A stretch of 9,514 bases of DNA from Deltaproteobacteria bacterium (GTDB lineage: Bacteria; Desulfobacterota; Desulfobacteria; Desulfobacterales; SG8-13), in assembly GCA_024639205.1 (NCBI GenBank), contig JAHEIV010000079.1:1-9514 (forward strand). The letters run 5' to 3'. This document shows, piece by piece, positions 4,499 to 9,514 of this stretch (the first letter of the stretch is position 1; each line of letters begins with the position of its first letter). Below the pieces are notes generated by a model that worked only from the letters and a program-made list of their open reading frames with translations, was not told the origin of the DNA and searched no databases. Position numbers and translations under genes: made by a program.

Positions 4499-5917
4499 TC
4501 AGATTGTTTCGATTCTTTCAAGACAGTCTTTGGATAAATGCTCATCGAACTCCACCGGATAGCATCCGTTGAAGCAGGCTTTGCAGAAATGCTCTTCCGG
4601 TCTGCCGACCCCGGTCGATTCCAGCAGTCCGTTGATGCTCAGGTAGTGCAGCGAATCCAGGCCAAGGTGATCCCTGAGTTTTTCGACGTTCATCCGGTGG
4701 GCTATCAGCTCGCCTTTGGTGGGAAAGTCGATCCCGTAGTGGCAGGGAAAACGATGGGGTGGACCGGCCACCCGCATGTGCACCTTGTTGACGCCCAGTT
4801 CGCGAAGGGCTTTGACCCTGGTCTTGACGGTGGTGCCGCGAATGATGGAGTCTTCGATAATGATGATGTCCTTGCCTTTGAGAAGTTCTTTGACCGGATT
4901 GAGCTTGATGCGGACGCCGAAATCACGCATGCTCTGGGTCGGTTGAATAAACGTCCGGCCGACATAGTGGTTGCGGATCATTGCCATTTCAAAAGGGATG
5001 CCGGCCTGCTCGGAGTAGCCGAGGGCAGCGTAGGTGCCCGAGTCGGGAAAAGGCATCACCAGGTCTGCGTCCACCGGGGCCTCTATTGCCAGCCGCCTGC
5101 CGTGTGCCTTGCGGACCTGGTATACGTTCAGACCGTCGATGATGCTGTCGGGTCTGGCGAAGTAGATAAATTCGAATATGCACAGCGAGCGGCGGGTGCG
5201 GGGATGCGGGTTGAAGCTTTTCAGACCCTCGTCGCTGATGATGACCACTTCCCCGGGTTCCAATTCCCGGATGTGCTCCGCCTCCACGAGGTCAAACGCG
5301 CAGGTTTCCGAAGCCAGCACGTAGTGACCGTTTAGTTTGCCGAGGCTCAGCGGCCGAAAACCATTGGGGTCCTTGAACCCGATCACCTCGCCCTTGCAGG
5401 TGAGCAGGATCATGGAAAACGCTCCCTTGATGCGCTGCACGGTCTCCATCAACGCCCCTTCGAACCCCAGTTTCAGGTTCTTTACAAACAGGTGCAGGAA
5501 CAGCTCCGTGTCCATGGTGGTCTGCAGGATCGAGCCGGAACCTTCCAGCTCCTTTTTCAATGTGTGCGCGTTCACCAGGTTGCCGTTGTGGGCCACCGCG
5601 TAGGATTTGTTGCTGTGGTGTATCACAAACGGCTGGGCGTTGGTGAGGATCGAACTGCCGGTGGTGGAGTAGCGCACATGCCCGATGGCATTGCGTCCGT
5701 GCAGCTGTTCCATGTGCTGCAGATCGAAGACATCCGGCACGATCCCCATTGCTTTGTGAGAGGCGATGTCGCCGTTTTGCAGCACGGCGATGCCGGCACT
5801 CTCCTGGCCGCGGTGCTGCAGGGCATACAGTCCGAAATAAGTCAACCGGGATGCTTCGGCATGGCCGTGAATTCCGAATATCCCGCAGGCTTCACGGGGT
5901 TTGTCGTCGAATTCCAT
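4499..5917 (-). CDS. purF: Amidophosphoribosyltransferase (PurF), iron-sulfur Bacillus type
   Basis: This cytoplasmic enzyme makes 5-phosphoribosylamine from PRPP and glutamine, the first committed step of purine synthesis. From ATG 5917 it has 472 residues. A 10-residue propeptide (MEFDDKPREA) precedes Cys11 of CGIFGIHG, which becomes the N-terminal nucleophile of the glutaminase domain after processing. Glutaminase marks follow (LQHRGQESAG, GHVRYSTTG, AHNGNLVN). The PRPP loop is IIIIEDSIIRGTT at about 351-363. Cys246 (SLCIFEFIYFARPDS), Cys392 (FPCHYGIDF), Cys445 and Cys448 (HFCKACFNGC) match the four cluster ligands of the B. subtilis enzyme, so an oxygen-sensitive [4Fe-4S] cluster is expected. 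An AAGGAG at 5935-5940 is 17 bases from this ATG but 11 from a GTG at 5923, which would lengthen the propeptide by two residues. It lies 110 bases after carB, same strand. Confidence 0.97.
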   Translation of the reverse strand: MEFDDKPREACGIFGIHGHAEASRLTYFGLYALQHRGQESAGIAVLQNGDIASHKAMGIVPDVFDLQHMEQLHGRNAIGHVRYSTTGSSILTNAQPFVIHHSNKSYAVAHNGNLVNAHTLKKELEGSGSILQTTMDTELFLHLFVKNLKLGFEGALMETVQRIKGAFSMILLTCKGEVIGFKDPNGFRPLSLGKLNGHYVLASETCAFDLVEAEHIRELEPGEVVIISDEGLKSFNPHPRTRRSLCIFEFIYFARPDSIIDGLNVYQVRKAHGRRLAIEAPVDADLVMPFPDSGTYAALGYSEQAGIPFEMAMIRNHYVGRTFIQPTQSMRDFGVRIKLNPVKELLKGKDIIIIEDSIIRGTTVKTRVKALRELGVNKVHMRVAGPPHRFPCHYGIDFPTKGELIAHRMNVEKLRDHLGLDSLHYLSINGLLESTGVGRPEEHFCKACFNGCYPVEFDEHLSKDCLERIETI

Positions 5918-5934
5918 AAGCACTGCTGGATTTT

Positions 5935-5940
5935 CTCCTT
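5935..5940 (-). promoter_or_regulatory. Shine-Dalgarno site upstream of purF (start-deciding)
   Basis: AAGGAG on the minus strand is the only strong ribosome site before purF. Its spacing favours the GTG at 5923 (11 bases) over ATG 5917 (17 bases), so the true propeptide may be 12 rather than 10 residues. Confidence 0.55.
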
Positions 5941-6027
5941 TTCCTCTGATTGCCGGGTTTCGGTGAAACAACCCCTGACGGTGGATCGGCTACCGTGGCG
6001 GGCGCGGTGCCATCGCCGGATTCGGCA

Positions 6028-9000
6028 TTATCGATGGTAGTCCTGCAGCGCCGTGACGGAGGCTTTGCGCTCCTTGAGGGCGGTGATTCCCCGGCACATG
6101 GCCATCGCACCGGCCAGCGTTGTGGTGTAGGGGATGCTATATTTAATCGCCGCCCGACGAATCATGTAGCCGTCTCTGCGGGGCGTGTCCCCCGTACCGG
6201 TGTTGATCACCAGCTGCACCTTGCCGTTTTTGATGGCGTCCACCACGTGGGGACGCCCCATGGACACTTTTTTTACCGTAACGGTGGAAATGTCGTGATC
6301 GGCCAGCAACCGGGCGGTTCCGCGGGTGGCCATAATGGTAAAGCCGATCCGGTGAAACTGCTGCGCCACCGGAAGCACGGCTTTCTTGTCGCTTTCTTTG
6401 ACGCTGATAAACACGGTGCCGGACAGCGGCAGTTTCTGGCGGGCGCCCAGTTGTGCTTTGGCGTATGCGGTGCCGAATTCGGCGTCGATGCCCATCACCT
6501 CTCCGGTCGATTTCATTTCCGGCCCCAGCAGGGTGTCCACGTCCGGAAACCGATCGAAAGGCAGCACGGCCTCCTTCACCGAGACATGGGCCGGCGTCGG
6601 CTCACGGGTGAAACCAAGGGATGCCAGGCTGCGGCCGAGCATAACCTTTGTGGCCAGTTTGGCCAGCGGCACCCCGGTGGCCTTGCTCACGAATGGCACC
6701 GTGCGCGAGGCCCTGGGATTGACTTCCAGAACATAGAGCCGGTTTCCTTTAATGGCGTACTGCACGTTCATCAGGCCGACGACCTTCAGCTCGACCGCCA
6801 TCGCCCGGGTAGCCGCCATGATCTCTTCGATCATTTCCGCAGACAGGCTGTGGGGCGGCAGTACGCAGGCTGAATCTCCGGAATGAACACCGGCTGCCTC
6901 GATGTGCTCCATGATGCCGCCGATGACGGTCGTTTGCCCGTCTGAGATGGCATCCACATCGACTTCAACCGCGTCTTCCAGGAATTTATCGATCAGGATG
7001 GGATGTTCCGGCGACGCCATGATGGCCAGCCGCGCATAGCTTTCCAGTTCGGCGCTGCCATAGACGATCTTCATGGCCCGACCGCCCAGAACGTAGGAAG
7101 GCCGGACAATCACCGGGTAGCCGATGTCCCCGGCGATCTTTGCGGCCTGCGCCACCGAAACGGCGGTGCCGTTGTCCGGTTGAACCAGTGAGAGCTTTTT
7201 CAGCATGGCCTGGAACAGTTTCCGGTCTTCCGCCCGGTCGATACTTTCGGGCTGTGTGCCCAAAATAGGCACACCGGCCCGGTGCAACGCCGTGGAGAGA
7301 TTCAGCGGCGTCTGGCCGCCGAACTGGACGATGACCCCGTCGGGATTTTCGGTCTCGATGATCTGCAGAACATCCTCCTTGGTGAGCGGCTCGAAGTAGA
7401 GTTTATCGGAGGTGTCGTAATCGGTGCTGACGGTTTCCGGATTGCTGTTGACCATGATGCTCTCCACCGCTTCTTCCCGCAAGGCGAAAGAAGCGTGCAC
7501 GCAGCAGTAGTCGAACTCGATTCCCTGACCGATGCGATTCGGGCCGCCGCCGAGAATCATCACTTTTTTGAGATCCGAAATCCGGGCCTCGTTCTCCGTT
7601 TCGAAGGTGGAATAAAAATAAGGGGTGGCTGCCGTAAATTCGGCTGCACACGTGTCCACCAATTTGTAAACGGGCTGCAGGCCCAGCTCGTTGCGAAGAC
7701 GGCGGATGCTGTCATCATCGGTGCCGGTCAGGTAGGCCAGTTGTATATCGGAGAATCCGCACGCCTTGGCTTCCAGAAGCAGCTCGGCGGAAAGAGCCCC
7801 GGCCTCCCGCACTTTTTTCTCCATATTTACAATGTCGTTGAGCTGGTGCAGAAACCAGGGGTCGATGCGGGTCAGATCGTAGATCGCTTCAATGGACATG
7901 CCCGTCAGCAAGGCGTAGCGCAGGTAAAAAATCCGCTGGGAGTTGGGAACGGCCAGCTTTTTTTCGATTTCGGATCGAGGCGGCAGCGCAACCCCGGCCG
8001 CCTGGGAGTCAAACGCGTCCTTGCCGTCGGCACCAAACCCGTATCGCCCGATTTCCAGTGATCGCAATCCTTTCTGGAAAGCTTCCTTGAAGTTCCGACC
8101 GATGGACATGGTCTCGCCCACCGACTTCATCGCAGTGGTCAGCACGTCCTTGGTTTCGGGAAATTTTTCAAACGTCCAGCGTGGAATTTTTACCACGCAG
8201 TAGTCGATGGTCGGCTCGAACGAAGCGTACGTCTCACCGGTAATGTCGTTGGGAATTTCATCCAGCGTATACCCGACGGCCAGCTTGGCGGCAATCTTGG
8301 CAATCGGAAACCCGGTTGCTTTCGAGGCCAGGGCCGAGCTGCGCGAAACCCGCGGGTTCATTTCCACCACGATCATCTCGCCGTTATCCGGGTCGATGGC
8401 AAACTGCACATTGGAGCCGCCCGTATCGACCCCGATTTCCCGCATGATCGCGATGGAGGCATCCCGCATGATCTGATATTCCCGGTCGGACAGGGTCTGG
8501 GCCGGCGCCACCGTAATGCTGTCACCGGTGTGAATGCCCATGGGGTCCAGGTTTTCGATCGGACATACGATGACCACGTTGTCGTTGTGGTCCCGCATGA
8601 CCTCCAGTTCGTACTCCTTCCATCCCAGAGCCGACTGTTCCAGCATGACCTGGTGGATAAGGCTGGCATCCAGACCGGCCCTGGAAAGGGTTTGGAGCTC
8701 CTCGGGGTTGAATGCCACCCCGCCGCCGGTTCCGCCCAGGGTAAAGCTGGGGCGCACGATGATCGGAAATCCGATCTGCTCGGCAATCTTCATCACCTGG
8801 ACCATGTCGGTGGCGATCCCGCTGTCGGGTATCTTCAGCCCGATCCGGTTCATGGCCTCCCGGAAGCTGTCCCGGTTTTCGGCTTTTTCAATCGATTCGA
8901 GGGAGGCGCCGATCATTTCGACCCCGCAGGCGTCCAGCACGCCCAAACGGGCCGTTTCGACAGCCGTGTTGAGCCCGGTCTGCCCGCCAAGGGTCGGCAG

Positions 9001-9258
9001 CAGCGCGTCCGGGCGCTCTTTTTCGATGATCATGGCCACTGTTTCGGCGGTTACCGGCTCGATGTAGATCCGGTCGGCCGTTTCCGGATCGGTCATAATC
9101 GTGGCCGGATTGCTGTTGACCAGGATGACATCGTAGCCTTCTTCCTTGAGGGCCTTGCAGGCCTGCGTGCCGGAGTAATCGAACTCGCAGGCCTGGCTGA
9201 TGATAATGGGGCCTGCGCCGATGATCAGGATTTTGTGGATGTCCGTTCTTTTGGGCAT
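6028..9258 (-). CDS. carB: Carbamoyl-phosphate synthase large subunit (CarB)
   Basis: CarB uses ammonia channelled from CarA, bicarbonate and two ATP to make carbamoyl phosphate for pyrimidine and arginine synthesis. From ATG 9258 it has 1076 residues, close to the 1073 of E. coli, and starts MPKRTDIHKILIIGAGPI as that family does. The first half carries QACEFDYSG, the ATP-grasp loop FTLGGTGGGVA and NPRVSRSSALASKATG. An oligomerisation region follows, with RIDPWFLHQL. The second half begins near residue 560 with GGGPNRIGQGIEFDYCCVHA and carries SYVLGGRAMKIVY and NPRASRTVPFVSKATG. The last 130 or so residues are the MGS-like allosteric domain (ATRGTARLL, MGRPHVVDAIKNG, INTGTGDT), so control by UMP, IMP or ornithine is plausible. 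A GTG at 9297 in frame is rejected because homologues start at MPKR. No clear Shine-Dalgarno precedes it. It follows carA by 139 bases. Confidence 0.98.
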   Translation of the reverse strand: MPKRTDIHKILIIGAGPIIISQACEFDYSGTQACKALKEEGYDVILVNSNPATIMTDPETADRIYIEPVTAETVAMIIEKERPDALLPTLGGQTGLNTAVETARLGVLDACGVEMIGASLESIEKAENRDSFREAMNRIGLKIPDSGIATDMVQVMKIAEQIGFPIIVRPSFTLGGTGGGVAFNPEELQTLSRAGLDASLIHQVMLEQSALGWKEYELEVMRDHNDNVVIVCPIENLDPMGIHTGDSITVAPAQTLSDREYQIMRDASIAIMREIGVDTGGSNVQFAIDPDNGEMIVVEMNPRVSRSSALASKATGFPIAKIAAKLAVGYTLDEIPNDITGETYASFEPTIDYCVVKIPRWTFEKFPETKDVLTTAMKSVGETMSIGRNFKEAFQKGLRSLEIGRYGFGADGKDAFDSQAAGVALPPRSEIEKKLAVPNSQRIFYLRYALLTGMSIEAIYDLTRIDPWFLHQLNDIVNMEKKVREAGALSAELLLEAKACGFSDIQLAYLTGTDDDSIRRLRNELGLQPVYKLVDTCAAEFTAATPYFYSTFETENEARISDLKKVMILGGGPNRIGQGIEFDYCCVHASFALREEAVESIMVNSNPETVSTDYDTSDKLYFEPLTKEDVLQIIETENPDGVIVQFGGQTPLNLSTALHRAGVPILGTQPESIDRAEDRKLFQAMLKKLSLVQPDNGTAVSVAQAAKIAGDIGYPVIVRPSYVLGGRAMKIVYGSAELESYARLAIMASPEHPILIDKFLEDAVEVDVDAISDGQTTVIGGIMEHIEAAGVHSGDSACVLPPHSLSAEMIEEIMAATRAMAVELKVVGLMNVQYAIKGNRLYVLEVNPRASRTVPFVSKATGVPLAKLATKVMLGRSLASLGFTREPTPAHVSVKEAVLPFDRFPDVDTLLGPEMKSTGEVMGIDAEFGTAYAKAQLGARQKLPLSGTVFISVKESDKKAVLPVAQQFHRIGFTIMATRGTARLLADHDISTVTVKKVSMGRPHVVDAIKNGKVQLVINTGTGDTPRRDGYMIRRAAIKYSIPYTTTLAGAMAMCRGITALKERKASVTALQDYHR

Positions 9259-9397
9259 AAGTATAAATGTTTGTTTCTGATCTCGCAGCGGTGTCACCGG
9301 GTGCTAACCGGTCTTGGCCGGCTGCGTTAGATCCATCTGATGACTCCGAATTTCAGGTACCGACCGATATGGTGTTCCGGGCGCCCGAGCCGCTGTA

Positions 9398-9514
9398 CTA
9401 TTTGGCTGCCTCTATCAAGCGGCGAAATTCGCCGAACAGATACCCGGCATCGTGGGGGCCCGGTGACGCCTCGGGATGGTACTGCACCGCGAAAACCGGA
9501 AGTTTCAGATGCCG
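9398..9514 (-). CDS. carA: Carbamoyl-phosphate synthase small subunit (CarA), C-terminal end only
   Basis: The last 38 codons of carA are visible; the gene runs off the right edge. The translation has FAVQYHPEASPGPHDAGYLF, the C-terminal signature of the CarA glutaminase domain. His and Glu of HPEASPGPHD are the His-Glu pair of the class I amidotransferase triad; the nucleophile Cys lies outside the window. CarA hydrolyses glutamine and passes ammonia to CarB. The stop is TAG at 9398-9400. It is upstream of carB on the same strand with a gap of 139 bases, wider than in many car operons, so partial separate control cannot be excluded. Confidence 0.95.
   Translation of the reverse strand, partial: RHLKLPVFAVQYHPEASPGPHDAGYLFGEFRRLIEAAK

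Noticed and set aside
4538..5335. 265-codon plus-strand open frame opposite purF
   Set aside because: It mirrors the conserved purF codons; composition and lack of motifs mark it as a shadow.
5950..6873. 307-codon plus-strand open frame opposite carB
   Set aside because: It is antisense to a firmly identified carB; the translation is His/Gly/Arg-rich with no family resemblance, as expected from the complement of a GC-rich coding sequence.
8530..9330. 266-codon plus-strand open frame opposite the start of carB
   Set aside because: It is an antisense shadow of carB with biased composition (many Asp, His, Gly, Val) and no ribosome site or motif.
9378..9387. Perfect palindrome CGGGCGCCCG just after the carA stop
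   Set aside because: It has no loop and no T-run, and is easily formed in GC-rich DNA; not called a terminator.

Overview
This window looks like chromosomal housekeeping DNA from a GC-rich (roughly 55-60 % by eye) Gram-negative bacterium. The gene content points to a deltaproteobacterium of the Desulfobacterota, perhaps a Desulfosarcina/Desulfobacteraceae relative. The pointers are a Bacillus-type iron-sulfur PurF, a short HTH plus zinc-ribbon regulator, a DUF2845-like secreted protein and a SEC-C tail protein. That placement is inference from remembered families; no search was run.

Left part, plus strand (1-3140). The window opens inside a nitrilase gene whose start lies outside. A 402-base stretch without a convincing gene follows; it holds a 15-base palindrome, a wide inverted repeat and isolated promoter-like hexamers. 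Four plus-strand genes come next: an unrecognised membrane protein with about five helices, a SRPBCC-fold (polyketide-cyclase-like) protein with a disordered basic tail, a 95-residue protein ending in a SEC-C zinc motif, and an Asp/Glu racemase-family enzyme. The last three are closely spaced (21 and 13 bases) and could be one transcript.

Middle (3137-4382). A small HTH/zinc-ribbon regulator on the minus strand ends inside the racemase stop codon. It starts 27 bases from the start of a divergent secreted DUF2845-like gene, and a perfect 10-base palindrome lies in that spacer. A stand-alone cyclic-nucleotide-binding-domain protein follows on the minus strand.

Right part, minus strand (4499-9514). 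In transcription order this is carA (only the last 38 codons are in the window), carB and purF. CarA and CarB make carbamoyl phosphate for pyrimidines and arginine. PurF commits PRPP to purine synthesis. The cluster therefore puts two glutamine-dependent entry points of nucleotide synthesis together. The CNBD gene lies just downstream on the same strand and may be read with it.

I see no mobile element, CRISPR array, tRNA or rRNA, and no clear novel multi-gene system. The most interesting points are the replaced first catalytic cysteine in the racemase, the regulator/DUF2845 divergent pair with its palindrome, and the unrecognised membrane protein.
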